64,000 bases of DNA, from assembly GCA_001839685.1 (NCBI GenBank), contig MLAK01000753.1, positions 1 to 64,000 of the forward strand, read 5' to 3'. Below, one piece after another: positions 9,773 to 20,530 of the stretch. The notes under the pieces were generated by a model that was given only the letters and a program-made list of their open reading frames with translations, searched no databases and was not told the origin of the DNA. The stretch is from Tritrichomonas foetus (Eukaryota; Parabasalia; Tritrichomonadida; Tritrichomonadidae). Numbering within the stretch: the first letter of the stretch is position 1; every line of letters starts with the position of its first letter. The position numbers were made by a program, and so were the translations under genes.

Positions 9773-11761
9773 TTACACAACTTCAACTTCTTCAGAAGAA
9801 GCAGATGCAGAATCACCTGATTCAATAATTTGAACAGATATTTGATCTCTTTCTTCATGTGGAATTTCTTCTCTTGCATTTTCATTAAATTCACCATATC
9901 TCCTATTAACGAACAGCCTTATATTAAAGATCGCAACCACAACTAAAATAATGCCAGCAAATGTGCAAAAAATGAAGACCACAGTAGTACTAAATACACT
10001 CTCATCTTGTACATTTTCATCTACAACAGTATTAGTTTGGACGTTAATAGTAGTGATTACTCCTTCGATTGATGAAGTTATGGTGTCAATTATTGATGTA
10101 ATTGTGGGTGATATTGAAAATGAAAGTGAAGCCTTTGGTGAAAAGCTGTCAGTGTTCTCTTCTTTTGGTTCATCGATTGTTGGTCTTTTTATAAATGTTT
10201 TCATTCCGCAAAGTAAGTCAGGTGGTGGACATTTCAAATATCCATCGAATCCATCAAACGTCAAAGTTTGATCTTCTCCTTTACATTCTTTTATTTCAGA
10301 ACCAACAGTTATAAATAATTTTCCACTTGGTGAACACATCATTTTGTAACAACCAGGCTGTTCATTTTCTGAATCATCTAATTTCTTTGATGAATTTAGA
10401 GTCAGTTTTGATGATTTAGAAAGTGTAGACATTGCACACATTGAATCCTCACTGAAAAGTTCACCAGAAATAATCGAGCTTTCAAGATCGTTTAATTTTG
10501 TATCTTGACAACGAAGAGATGCATTCGGAACTTTAAAAAATAAATAATCAAATTCTTCACGATCACCTCGAATGGGCAAATTCAATGGATTTGTAAATTC
10601 CTTCATTCTACAACATTCTTTATCTTCGAATTTGCCAGAATCACAGTTATATTCCGCATTTGGAGAACAGTATGCTTTTGATCGAAAGTCGTAGTGACAC
10701 TGTGAACCAGTTTTTCCTGGCCAACAAAGATAGTGATTTGGATAAGAGAGTTGTGGTGCTGTATTTATGAAAGTTGTCAAAGGCCCTTTTCCCATTGATT
10801 TTCCATCACCCCAAGCATATAATTCTCCACGTGAATAGTCAACATCATACCAACCTGTATCTTCGAGTAAAGAAAGAGTTAAATTGGAAATAAAAGTATA
10901 TCCGACAAATATTCCACACATTACTTCAGAAAGATAAACTCGGGATTCGGGATGTGACCCTTCTGTTCCAGAACCTCCGCCATCTTCAATTTCTATTCCT
11001 GCAGGGACACCTGGTGCGAATTCGTCAATTCCAAATCTTTCTTTAATATATCGTTTTGCTGCTGGCGTGTGAACAATATTGAAACGCTTGCTATAAGTTG
11101 AGTTATAATAGGATGTTTTTGGAAAAGGTGAATATCTTTTACCTGTTGATCTATCTATCCATGTCGACATGGCATAATTTGAAATACCAAAAACATGACA
11201 CATTTCATGAAAAATTGTTGAGAAAAATAAACGTTCAATTGAATTTTCATCCTGAGGCTCCTTCGGAAAGTATTCGGGGTTTAAATACATTCCACCGGTT
11301 ATCGGTCGATTGTCTAAATGGTTTGTTGATGAATAAAAAGCTTGTCCAAGAATTTTTGAATTTTTTGGATAATTTCGGAGAGTAACGGCAATGTATAGAT
11401 CTGTATTCACGGATTGATTCTTACAACTGATTGGACCAATACTGTGGCCAGTAACTATTGGCTTGGTGAGTCGGGTAACATTCATGATTTTGGCAGTGAA
11501 AGAAGCGAGATTATTCAGAGTTGTTTCGAGGTTTTGGATCCTTGTTTGTGAGTCGTCTAAATTTTCGAGAATTGTGGATTTCTTAACACTTGTTAAATCA
11601 AAAAATATTCGAATTGGTTGTCTTTCCTCTCCACTGAAGATTGATGGAGAGCCGGTAATGTGTTCATGAAACGGGTTAGGGATTTGACTTTGGATACTGT
11701 CATGTTCACAGATAGCACGAATGTGATGACAGGCCGTAAACGAAAAAAGAAAAATCAGCAT
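9773..11761 (-). CDS. Leishmanolysin-like (GP63, M8) membrane metalloprotease
   Basis: A 662-residue peptidase M8 homologue starting at the ATG at 11761. An N-terminal hydrophobic stretch (about 1-14) is a signal peptide. The zinc site is HEMCH at about 185-189, the third zinc histidine is probably H270 in GSHPESR, and the Met-turn is M281 in SEVMCG. This is the long HExxH spacing characteristic of M8. A cysteine-rich region follows, then a transmembrane segment (about 590-614, VVFIFCTFAGIILVVVAIF) and a 48-residue acidic cytoplasmic tail. It is therefore a type I surface protease, as in the expanded GP63 families of trichomonads, where it is thought to act on host proteins and adhesion. Two TTGACC elements lie 12-42 bp upstream. 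Confidence 0.95.
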   Translation of the reverse strand: MLIFLFSFTACHHIRAICEHDSIQSQIPNPFHEHITGSPSIFSGEERQPIRIFFDLTSVKKSTILENLDDSQTRIQNLETTLNNLASFTAKIMNVTRLTKPIVTGHSIGPISCKNQSVNTDLYIAVTLRNYPKNSKILGQAFYSSTNHLDNRPITGGMYLNPEYFPKEPQDENSIERLFFSTIFHEMCHVFGISNYAMSTWIDRSTGKRYSPFPKTSYYNSTYSKRFNIVHTPAAKRYIKERFGIDEFAPGVPAGIEIEDGGGSGTEGSHPESRVYLSEVMCGIFVGYTFISNLTLSLLEDTGWYDVDYSRGELYAWGDGKSMGKGPLTTFINTAPQLSYPNHYLCWPGKTGSQCHYDFRSKAYCSPNAEYNCDSGKFEDKECCRMKEFTNPLNLPIRGDREEFDYLFFKVPNASLRCQDTKLNDLESSIISGELFSEDSMCAMSTLSKSSKLTLNSSKKLDDSENEQPGCYKMMCSPSGKLFITVGSEIKECKGEDQTLTFDGFDGYLKCPPPDLLCGMKTFIKRPTIDEPKEENTDSFSPKASLSFSISPTITSIIDTITSSIEGVITTINVQTNTVVDENVQDESVFSTTVVFIFCTFAGIILVVVAIFNIRLFVNRRYGEFNENAREEIPHEERDQISVQIIESGDSASASSEEVEVV

Positions 11762-12888
11762 CAATTAATATTGGTCAATATTGAGGTGAATATTTCGGTC
11801 AATAATTTGAACGATATGACAATTTTTTCAATTATTTGAAAATGCTATGAAAAAGTGGAGTAAAAAATGACTAATGAATCAACATGAAGAATAAAACCAC
11901 ATTTAAAATAAAGCATCATGAAGAATCAAACAACATGAAGAATAAATCAATATGAATGAATGACTTTCACGTAATTGAATGAACAATATTGAAATGAAAT
12001 CACAGAAAAAAAAGGGATAATAAAAAACTATTGAAAAAGTTACAGTAAAGATTTTTAATTCTTAGTCAAAAAGTTAATGAGTGTTTCATAAACATGAGAA
12101 AAAGTTTAATAATCAACACAAACATGAGATTCCCTTTACTGTGAGATAACTATAATAAACAATTGTATAATATTTACAGGAATTCCAATAAATTGTCATA
12201 CTAATATCCTACAAAAGGGACACGACTCTTGAAGAATTTTTTTTAATATATAAAATATTTTCACATTCAATTCGAATGAATTATGAATAGGAGCATCATT
12301 TTGGAACTTAATCTATTCAAAGACATAGAAGCATTTAAAAAATGTTTTATACTTCACTATTAAAAATCTAATAAATAAATTTTATTTAAGGGAAATGTAG
12401 CATCGAGAAATTATCCGAAATTCACTAGAAAATCGGACAATCAATTCGTGCGGATGTATGTTCTCAGTAACTCGGCGAAAGCAGAGGCATTCGTCTTGAC
12501 CAAAACATATATTTTTAATGATTTTGACTATCTCTGTTTGGTTTATTTAAACATTTTCTTAACAATTCTACTTATAATTGTAAAGTATTCAAAAAAACAA
12601 ACAATGAAAAAAGCATTCATCTCTTCACTTCTTTCAAACCATTCAAAAAAAATCCTAGTGTAAGATTCAACTAGTCTGGTATATTAGATAAATCCTCACT
12701 ATGATGCGAAATTCGAAACATCATTCATATGGTGAATATACAGGCCAAATATTTATATATCGTCATTTCAGCGTCACTTAATTCTGAAAAAATTTTCACT
12801 CACCAACCGTAATATAATTCGGTTATAGGTCAAATCTTCGGTGAAAACAAGAAATCTATTTCAAAGCACTATTTACTTTCGGACATAA
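11762..12888. other. Divergent intergenic region
   Basis: About 1.1 kb between the GP63 gene and the pyrophosphatase gene. GGTCAA occurs on the plus strand at 11773-11778 and 11798-11803, next to the GP63 start. A 71-codon frame at 12448-12663 lacks an ATG at its start and looks random. No other structure is seen. Confidence 0.45.
12820..12833 (+). promoter_or_regulatory. CGGTTATAGGTCAA promoter candidate of pyrophosphatase
   Basis: A Myb-type CGGTTA core abuts GGTCAA, 56 bp before the ATG. The same pairing occurs before the Sds3-like gene (51708-51722), which supports a shared element. Role inferred. Confidence 0.4.
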
Positions 12889-13536
12889 ATGTCGGTTGAA
12901 ATGCAAGATGACGACTATCAAGACTATGTAGACAAACTCTACGATGCACATGAAAAAGCGCGCAGTAAAACTCGCCCGATACCAAACAGATCTTCGATGA
13001 TTCATCATCCATGGCACAACGTACCTGTTGGAGATGACTACCCTGATTGCGTATCAACTGTTATCGAAATCCCAGCCTTGTCGCGTGTCAAAACAGAATT
13101 GGATAAACCAACAGGATTATTAAAAGTCGATCGAATCCTCCACTCGTCAGTTATCTACCCAGCAAATTATGGATTCATTCCAGAAACACTTGCAGAAGAC
13201 GGCGACCCACTTGATATCCTCGTTCTCTGCCAATTGTCGGTTCCGCCATTATCGTTGATTAAGGCACGACCAATAGGCGTCATGCCGATGGTGGACCAAG
13301 GTGAGCCAGATGATAAAATTATTGCAGTGGCCGTGAATGATCCAGAATATAATATTTATTATGATATTTCAGAACTCCCTCCTTTCAAGCTTTTGATGAT
13401 TACACAATTCTTCAATGATTACAAAACACTTGAAAGGAAAGAAGTTGAAACACAGAGACCTAAAGATAAAGATCATGCAAGAAGAATTGTCGAGGAATGT
13501 TTTGAAAGATATAGAAATGTTTACAAGCCAGAATAA
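12889..13536 (+). CDS. Family I soluble inorganic pyrophosphatase
   Basis: A 215-residue enzyme that hydrolyses pyrophosphate to two phosphates and so pulls biosynthetic reactions forward in the cytosol. The diagnostic DGDPLDILV motif carries the metal-binding aspartates. VIEIP, LDRP-like KPTGLLKVDRILHS, YPANYGFIPET and a final K-T-L-E-R-K segment follow the family order. The length (about 215) and the ANYGFIP/PIGVMPMVDQGEPDDKIIAV segments fit the prokaryote/plant-like short form rather than the longer animal-fungal form. The N-terminal 40 residues form a charged extension. Start chosen at the first in-frame ATG, which follows a CGGTTATAGGTCAA element. Confidence 0.97.
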   Translation: MSVEMQDDDYQDYVDKLYDAHEKARSKTRPIPNRSSMIHHPWHNVPVGDDYPDCVSTVIEIPALSRVKTELDKPTGLLKVDRILHSSVIYPANYGFIPETLAEDGDPLDILVLCQLSVPPLSLIKARPIGVMPMVDQGEPDDKIIAVAVNDPEYNIYYDISELPPFKLLMITQFFNDYKTLERKEVETQRPKDKDHARRIVEECFERYRNVYKPE

Positions 13537-13905
13537 ACGAACTAGTTATCTTTATATGTTCTTTAATATAAGTCAGAAGACCATTTTATTTCTTTTTTTC
13601 CAATCATTTTCCACTCTCTTTTTTGACAACTTTTTCTATATTTATATGATCAGATAAAGTCAAAAAGTTATATTTCATCATCCATTCGATCACATCTATT
13701 TTCCCAGCATTTAAATGTGAGTGACGAATTTTATTCTATAACCAATCAATAAGTAAGTTAGTATTTTAGTTCTCAAACGTATCTTTTCAATTTGGAAGAA
13801 AAATCAGAAATCCAGAATTGATTTCACATAAAATAAAAAATGAGCGTTGAACGAAATGAAATAGAAATAAAAGAAAATGAAGATAAATATAGAAGAATAA
13901 TTAGT
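13537..13905. other. Intergenic region, convergent 3' ends
   Basis: AT-rich spacer between the pyrophosphatase and stefin genes, with T-rich tracts near 13585-13635. Nothing else is seen. Confidence 0.5.
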
Positions 13906-14187
13906 TTATTCTTTTGCAACAAATGACTGCACTTCGAAATTTGTTGGATAATCTTTTCCTGGCTTACACCAGATGTCGATATCGAATTGCTTGTTGGCAC
14001 CATCTTTTGTGCATTCAATAGTGGCCCTGAAGCGACTTCCTGCAACAACCTGCTGGGTGAGGGTCACAATTTTCTGGAATTGAAGATTGTCGTTTGATTC
14101 CTCATTATGCCTTTGAATGGCTAATCTGATAGCTTGGTTTGCTGACTCGTCATTTGTATCAGCTGGGCTAATTCCTCCACACATCAT
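13906..14187 (-). CDS. Type 1 cystatin (stefin), cysteine protease inhibitor
   Basis: A 93-residue intracellular inhibitor of papain-type proteases. It has no signal peptide. The N-terminal MMCGG glycine trunk and the central QQVVAG (QxVxG) loop are the two classic inhibitory segments, and the roughly 95-residue length matches stefins. The C-terminal third (GKDYPTNFEVQSF) corresponds to the last strands and second hairpin. Trichomonads have many papain-like proteases, so control of endogenous or engulfed proteases is plausible. It converges with the pyrophosphatase gene. The call is strong because both binding motifs and the length agree. Confidence 0.94.
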   Translation of the reverse strand: MMCGGISPADTNDESANQAIRLAIQRHNEESNDNLQFQKIVTLTQQVVAGSRFRATIECTKDGANKQFDIDIWCKPGKDYPTNFEVQSFVAKE

Positions 14188-14789
14188 TGTTTTCGAATGT
14201 TCAATAAAAAATGAAGTAAAGATTTGATAGGTTTGAGAAATTTGATAGAATCAATTTTTGAATACGAATTGAGAAATATCAGATGAAATATTTCAACCAA
14301 TTACCCACAAAGAAGCATTGAAATGACAGACAAATTTTAAAAATTTTGAGTATCATCTTCAGGTCAAATTCATGTGAATTTCACCTAGATCCCATCACCC
14401 TAAGATTTTTGTATCTCGTTTAATCCTTGGCAAGCAATATTGATAGCTTGAGTTAATATTATATATTTATATCATAATTTGCATTTTCTACAAGAACCAG
14501 GAGAAGATTATTAACTCATAAATAATTTTCAATGTTGACATAACAAGAAAGTTACACATTTTTGGAAAGCAATAATTACTAACTTTAGGACAAAGTTCTT
14601 TTGCATAAATAAAAATAATAATAGTGTTATTTTGTATTTAAATAAGAATAAAAGTTTTTTCGGTTGGTAAAATCACTTTCTGATAATATCTGGTCATATA
14701 ACGTAACAAAGATTGTATGAATGGCCAAATATATAGTTAAAAAGTTTATGATTTTCGTCTGTTAAGAATTTGAATTTAGTGAATCTCCA
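14188..14789. other. Divergent intergenic region
   Basis: Spacer between the stefin (-) and the coiled-coil gene (+). It contains AGGTCAAAT at 14363 and TGGTCATATAACG at 14692, variants of the recurring upstream motifs. No gene is seen. Confidence 0.4.
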
Positions 14790-17700
14790 ATGTCGTTTCA
14801 ACGAGATATGCCGATTCCCCTGATCAATTTTTATCATGAACGACAAGAAGCATTTATAAACTCGTTGGAAAAAGCAATTGCAGGGGTAGCAAATGACGAT
14901 TACATCAAACAAATGTTTAATTGTAAACTTTCAACAACTTTTATTCCAGACCGAGTTTGCGAATTAATCGATAGAATTACAAGCGACGAACGAGAAATAT
15001 TTTTAACGAGTTTATTAGAAAAATTAAATTCCCTCGAAATTTGTTTTGGGGAAAAGAATCTCGATAGGCTTGAAGAAGTTGGAAATCAATTAAATGACGT
15101 TTTATCAATTCCGATGTTTGATGAACAGCAATATGATAAACATTTATCATCATTATTAATATTATTAGCGGAACTTCAAACTGAAATAAAATCCAAGATG
15201 AGCAATCCAAATAACATAGAAAAAATTGAAAATAACACAAATAAAAAGATAATCAATAAAAGAAATATCAATTTTGATAATTCCAGCAGAATTAATTCCA
15301 ACGAACTCCATCAAATTTCTACATTTTTAAATAACATGAAAAATGAAGTGAATGATTTACAAAGTCAAACCATCAAAATGATGAAATCGACTCAAAAGAA
15401 AATCTATCAAAATTTATCGAAACACAATCAATTTTTTGAGAGAGAAGAATTATTGAAGACCATTCAAAATCAAGCACAACAAATTAATCAATTAACAAAG
15501 AAGCTTCAATCACAACAACAAAATAATTATATTCATCCAAATGATTCTATTAATTCGATAAATTCACTTAGCTCAATAAATTCAAGTAACCAAATATCAA
15601 CAGAAAAGTATATAAAGCGATATGAAAAAGCAAAAATTATAATTCAACAGCTTTCTCAAACAAATGCTTCTTTGGAATCTAATCAACATGTTTTAAATGA
15701 AAAAATTCGACAATTAAAAGAAACCAATTCAAAATTAAAACAAAATTTAACTGAAATTAGTCAAAATGAATCCAGCTCTTACATTTTAAATGAACAGAAA
15801 AGTATCAATGAACAAGACTTTTTAAGTCTCAAAGAGGAAAATGAGATCCTTAAACAGAGGAAAGAAAATCAAAAAGCAAAGTTTCAACAACGCCTACATA
15901 CACTTGAAGTTGAATTACAGGAAATGAGAGAATCAAGTCTTAATTTACAATCAATTCAACTTGAAGAGAAAGATAAGAAAATTAAAGAATTAAAAGAGCA
16001 AAATGAAAACTTGCTATCATCAATTCATGCCAAATCACAACATCAACAAAAATTAAAAGAAAAAATCCAGCAAATTAATCATGCAAATGAAGAGCAAAAT
16101 TCATCGATTCAAACATTAACAACGGATAACTCAATGCTTATTTCTACAGTCAAGAAAACAAGGAGAGAACTTAGAATTCAAAAACAAGTTAATCAAGAAT
16201 ATATTCAACAAATTGAAGAACTCAAAAAAACATTTTCTCAAGCTGAAAATGATGTTAAAAAAGCTCAAGAAATGATATCAGAAAGGCTTTTTGATTCTAC
16301 AACAATTCCTCTGAATGAGGGACTTCGAAAACTTTTCCATTTATTCGATGAAGAAAAAGAAAAACGAGTCGAATTTGAAATGGAAAATAATAGAATAAAA
16401 TCGAATTTAGCAATGATTGGAAAAGAAAATTCTAAGTCACAACAAATAATTGGGAAATTGACAGATCAATTAAAAGCGACAACTCAATTTAGAACTCAAT
16501 ATGAAAGTCAGCAATCACTTCTGTCTGAATCACAATCTGTTATTAAACAATTACAAGATGAAACAACTAAGTATAAAGCTAAAGCAAAAGAACTATATCA
16601 ATCATTAACAACAATCACAAACGAAAGAGATGAATTGATTGAATATAAACAGTTTTCTGATACTTTAAAGAAACAAAACATAGAATTACAAAAAGAATTA
16701 AAAAATTCCAAGACTAAGCTAATAAAACATGAAGCGGAATATCAATCAATTACTTCAACATCACAAAGACAATATGCTGAACAATTGAAAGATTTATCAA
16801 AGCAGTTAAGAGAAGCAAATAATAGAATTCATAGGATTCAAACTCAATCATCAAAATCTTTCCCGATAGAATCTTTTGACGATATTCCCCACATATTTTC
16901 AGATTTAAAGCAACAACTCAACAAGGGAAATTCTACCTTATCGAAGGTCAAGTCAATACTTCAATTGAAAAATGATGACGATTTAATTTTTGAAATAAAA
17001 ACGATGAAACAAGAAAGTTTATCATTAAGAGAGTTTTTGAAAGAAACTTCGGACAATATAAATGCACCAAATTTAAAACGATGTTCAAAAATAATATCCG
17101 ATATGAAAAGTGAAATAGAATATTATAAATCAAATGAGCAACTCATATGCCAAATACTATCCTTGAAAGATTCATCAAAAATAGAAACGAAACTCAAGTC
17201 CACCATAGGTACGAATAAAATAATTACTAAAGTTTTAAATGCTCTTCATATTGACGATGAAACGCAATTAAATGATAGAATTGCTGAATTTCTTTCAAAA
17301 GAAACAATTTTATTGACAAATGGATTATTTACAAAAGAGATGATTGAAGAACATTTTCATAAGTATAATTCGCTGGTTATTGAAAAGAAAGAAATTATAG
17401 AAAAATTAAAATCAAATGAAAATTTAGAAGAAAGTGTTCAAAAATTAATGAATCGATGTAAAGAACTTGAAGAAATAGCTTCAAAATTAAAAATCACAAC
17501 CAGTTCACCAATAAAAGCCGAACAATATGATGAATTTTCTATTTCTGCGCCAATTGATCATAAACCCAACAGAATTGAAACATTGCTCAAATGTGAAAAT
17601 TATATGAAAGAAATTTGTTCAATTCTACAAGTTAAAGATGAACAAGAAATAATTCCATCTATTTCAGATTTAGTAAACGGAAATAATGATTTAATTGAAG

Positions 17701-18914
17701 AAGAAGAAAAAATAATGACAGCATTGGCCGTTATGACGCCAGATTCTATCATTCCAAAGATAAATGATTTATCAAATCAGATTACCTTAAAAACATCTAT
17801 TTTAAACAACATCAGTGAAAAGCTTAAAGTCTCTGATACTAGTAAACTTAATGAAGAAATCATGAATTTAATTTCTATGAAAAAAGAATATAAAGCATCA
17901 AAACTCCTCTTGACAACAGACAATCTTACAGAATCAATTCGAATCAGACAAGAACATTTAGATAATATGCAGCAATTAACTAATGAGCTCTGTAGAATTT
18001 TGAAAGTAAGTGAAATTGACCAAATCAAGCCGACGCTTCAATATATAATGAATGAAAATGAAGAAATTCATTCTATTGATCTAATGTTTCCAGCTCAATA
18101 CGCAGGAAATTTGAAAGATAGAGTTAAAAAGATTCTTCAACTTATTCGTGATAATCATGAAACCAATGAACGACTTTGCAAACTCCTTAAAATCACAAAA
18201 CCAGAAGAAATAGAGCGCTCTATTAATTCTATGTTCAATAGTCAAAGCATGGCTTCTGAGCTGTTTTCAGAAATGTTAAAGAGTATGCTTGCAGCAGAAA
18301 TTGAAATTATTTTTCCGATTACTAACAGTGAAAAAAATAGACTTCTCAGTATTTTTAATGATTATAAAAAACGAAACGATGAATATAAACTACAAGTTGA
18401 CTTAATATTGAATAAAGCTATGGGATTTGGATATCGTGGTTCAAGCTGTACTGAAGCTGTTGATGTAATTGTATCTGCGTTTTCAGAAGCTGATAAACAC
18501 AACATTTCTGAAAAACTTCACGAAGAATTGATGACTGTTCGAGCAGCAACAGAAAAAGAAAAGAAAACCGCCGAAAAACAAAAGGCCAAATCACAAAGAG
18601 TGATATCTAAACTTAAGCAAACTATTTCAGAATTACAAGAGAGTGGAATTAAGAAAGAATCAGAATTAGTCGAAAAATTAGAAAAAGAAAAACAAAAGGT
18701 GATTGAATTATCTTCTGATTTAGGAAATGAACAGAGAATCCATCGAGAACTTATTCAACTTATTAATGGGCAAGTTCATGATGGCAAATTGTTAATTTCG
18801 TCATTAAGTAAAAAAGAAGCAAGTTTGATTCAAGAAGCAGAAAATACAATGAATACTTTGACAATTTTATCGTCAAATTCATCAATGACAAACAGAACTG
18901 TCAAATTCAAGTAA
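14790..18914 (+). CDS. Giant coiled-coil protein
   Basis: A 1374-residue protein made mainly of predicted coiled coil. The first 150 residues are less repetitive and may be a small helical head (LINFYHERQEAFINSLEK). From about residue 185 to the end it is rich in Glu, Lys, Gln, Asn and Leu with heptad spacing, broken by polar hinges. The middle (about 750-1200) contains several repeats of the type ILxVxDexxI/LNxI, suggesting an internally duplicated helical unit. There are no motor, kinase or membrane motifs. Trichomonad cytoskeletons (pelta, axostyle, costa, basal bodies) contain many such proteins, so a structural role is reasonable, but nothing here specifies which. The frame is uninterrupted. 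Confidence 0.85.
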   Translation: MSFQRDMPIPLINFYHERQEAFINSLEKAIAGVANDDYIKQMFNCKLSTTFIPDRVCELIDRITSDEREIFLTSLLEKLNSLEICFGEKNLDRLEEVGNQLNDVLSIPMFDEQQYDKHLSSLLILLAELQTEIKSKMSNPNNIEKIENNTNKKIINKRNINFDNSSRINSNELHQISTFLNNMKNEVNDLQSQTIKMMKSTQKKIYQNLSKHNQFFEREELLKTIQNQAQQINQLTKKLQSQQQNNYIHPNDSINSINSLSSINSSNQISTEKYIKRYEKAKIIIQQLSQTNASLESNQHVLNEKIRQLKETNSKLKQNLTEISQNESSSYILNEQKSINEQDFLSLKEENEILKQRKENQKAKFQQRLHTLEVELQEMRESSLNLQSIQLEEKDKKIKELKEQNENLLSSIHAKSQHQQKLKEKIQQINHANEEQNSSIQTLTTDNSMLISTVKKTRRELRIQKQVNQEYIQQIEELKKTFSQAENDVKKAQEMISERLFDSTTIPLNEGLRKLFHLFDEEKEKRVEFEMENNRIKSNLAMIGKENSKSQQIIGKLTDQLKATTQFRTQYESQQSLLSESQSVIKQLQDETTKYKAKAKELYQSLTTITNERDELIEYKQFSDTLKKQNIELQKELKNSKTKLIKHEAEYQSITSTSQRQYAEQLKDLSKQLREANNRIHRIQTQSSKSFPIESFDDIPHIFSDLKQQLNKGNSTLSKVKSILQLKNDDDLIFEIKTMKQESLSLREFLKETSDNINAPNLKRCSKIISDMKSEIEYYKSNEQLICQILSLKDSSKIETKLKSTIGTNKIITKVLNALHIDDETQLNDRIAEFLSKETILLTNGLFTKEMIEEHFHKYNSLVIEKKEIIEKLKSNENLEESVQKLMNRCKELEEIASKLKITTSSPIKAEQYDEFSISAPIDHKPNRIETLLKCENYMKEICSILQVKDEQEIIPSISDLVNGNNDLIEEEEKIMTALAVMTPDSIIPKINDLSNQITLKTSILNNISEKLKVSDTSKLNEEIMNLISMKKEYKASKLLLTTDNLTESIRIRQEHLDNMQQLTNELCRILKVSEIDQIKPTLQYIMNENEEIHSIDLMFPAQYAGNLKDRVKKILQLIRDNHETNERLCKLLKITKPEEIERSINSMFNSQSMASELFSEMLKSMLAAEIEIIFPITNSEKNRLLSIFNDYKKRNDEYKLQVDLILNKAMGFGYRGSSCTEAVDVIVSAFSEADKHNISEKLHEELMTVRAATEKEKKTAEKQKAKSQRVISKLKQTISELQESGIKKESELVEKLEKEKQKVIELSSDLGNEQRIHRELIQLINGQVHDGKLLISSLSKKEASLIQEAENTMNTLTILSSNSSMTNRTVKFK

Positions 18915-19369
18915 TTGATCTATATTACAATTTGTTTTCTAAATATTAATATGCGTATTAAGATAATTTGTTTTTTATTGATATTTAATTTATTTATTTT
19001 TATTTCTAATATTGTTTTCCTTTTAGAATCTAAAATATTCACGCTATGTATTGATATAAATTTTTAAGTTCAACAATATAGAAAAAACAATCATTATAAG
19101 TTTATACATAATTAAGTTTAATTCAAATAATGAAATTTTTGTTTCTTAAAGTTCTGATTCATCAGTGGCAGAATTGCTCGAATCTAAGTCTGACTTAACA
19201 CTATTTCTATACTTATATCATTACCCAATTTGATCTTGCTAGATGGGAGAAAAAAAATAATTCAAGAGCCAAATATCTTTCTTTGTTGCCCTCATTTATG
19301 AAACAACTACATACATTTTCATTTTATCCGTTTTCTCTGCATTGAATAATCAATATTATCAAAATTTGA
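18915..19369. other. Intergenic region, convergent 3' ends
   Basis: AT-rich spacer. Positions 19292-19305, read on the minus strand, share the 14-mer TTCATAAATGAGGG with 29065 on the plus strand, perhaps a dispersed-repeat trace. No gene is seen. Confidence 0.4.
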
Positions 19370-20113
19370 TTAACAACTATTTTTATTGAATATGTTTAAC
19401 AATTCTTTTAAGTTCTTTATTTCGATGGTAGGAATATTTTGTGTTATATTACTTTTCATTTTCGAATTAAACCAAATAGTTTCAATTTTAGAATTAATTC
19501 CGCCTTTGATATCTGATGATAAGCTGTCACCGATAATAATAGCCTTTTTTCGATCTTCTTCATTTGATAGATCCATATTTAAACTCTTAAAAACATGCTG
19601 GAAAAACTCAATATTCGGCTTATTAAAACCAATCGCATCACTACAAAAAATTCCATCGAATAAATTTTCTGAAATTTCTTTTTTAAATCGATTTTTTTGA
19701 ACAGACCAAAGTCCATTTGTAACAATAATGATGTGATATCCTCTTGACTTCAATTCTGTAATGACGTCATAACTATCAGGATATAAAATTCCGAATTTAC
19801 TTAAATTATTTAAGTAATCTACAGAAAATGTGTGAGCATCAATTTCATTTAATGAAAGCTCATCAAATGTGAGTTGAAATCGATACCATAGAAGTTTATC
19901 TATGGCAATTTTTCCGAGCTCAAATTGCTGCCAACAATAATTTTCATGTTTTATGAAACAGTTTTTAGTCGTTTCATTTAAAGGGATAGAATATTGCTCC
20001 CATGTTGCTTTCACAGCGTTATCAAATGCCATGTCAAAGTCATAAAGAGTATTATCAGCATCAAACAAAAAATATTCCTTGTGATTCATTCTGGACACAA
20101 AATTGAATAACAT
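19370..20113 (-). CDS. HAD-superfamily phosphatase, YjjG/nucleotidase-like
   Basis: A 247-residue haloacid-dehalogenase hydrolase. Motif I is FLFDADNTLYDFD, with the nucleophile and acid aspartates at about 18 and 20. Motif II is the Thr in IIIVTNG, motif III the Lys in GFNKPNIEFF, and motif IV is IIIGDSLSSDIKGG. The helical cap between motifs I and II (about 30-105) places it in subfamily I. The DADNTLYDFD signature and overall length match the YjjG-type pyrimidine 5'-nucleotidase group, so dephosphorylation of a small metabolite or damaged nucleotide is likely. The substrate is not provable by eye. A second ATG at 20089 could also be the start. AACGG lies about 20 bp upstream. Confidence 0.88.
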   Translation of the reverse strand: MLFNFVSRMNHKEYFLFDADNTLYDFDMAFDNAVKATWEQYSIPLNETTKNCFIKHENYCWQQFELGKIAIDKLLWYRFQLTFDELSLNEIDAHTFSVDYLNNLSKFGILYPDSYDVITELKSRGYHIIIVTNGLWSVQKNRFKKEISENLFDGIFCSDAIGFNKPNIEFFQHVFKSLNMDLSNEEDRKKAIIIGDSLSSDIKGGINSKIETIWFNSKMKSNITQNIPTIEIKNLKELLNIFNKNSC

Positions 20114-20184
20114 TTGACGGTTAAGATATTAAACGGTAATAGGTATGCATACCTGTTATGGTGCATATTTCAATCTTCTAACAA

Positions 20185-20460
20185 AACATCAATAAAAACA
20201 CAAACACAAACAAAAAACCAAACAAAAACAAAAACAAAAACAGAAACAAAAACAAAAACAGAAACCAAAACAAAAACAAAAATATAAACAAAAACAGAAA
20301 CAAAAACAAAAATATAAACAGAAACAGAAACACAAACAAAAACAGAAACAGAAACACAAATAAAAACAAAAACACAAACAAAAAAAGAAACAGAAACACA
20401 AACATAAACAAAAATACAAACACAAATAAAAACAGAAACAGAAACAAAAACGTATACGAA
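20185..20460. repeat. AAACAA/AAACAG hexamer array
   Basis: About 275 bp of imperfect 6-bp units of the AAACA(A/G) type, with occasional ATAAAC and ACACAAAC variants. One strand is almost free of T. It creates overlapping artificial Phe/Leu/Val/Cys-rich frames on the minus strand, which I do not call as genes. It sits between the 5' end of the HAD gene and the 3' end of the SAPS-like gene. Confidence 0.92.
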
Positions 20461-20530
20461 AAATGAAAAAATTTGTCGAAAGCATTTTGATTTATAATTA
20501 GTATATCTAAACACATATAACACATAAAAC

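Noticed and set aside
12455..12460. GTATGT resembling a trichomonad 5' splice site
   Set aside because: No matching ACTAAC-type 3' site leads into a neighbouring gene, and the pyrophosphatase frame is complete without it.
12448..12663. 71-codon plus frame with a hydrophobic segment
   Set aside because: Starts at GTG, no family, and no upstream elements.
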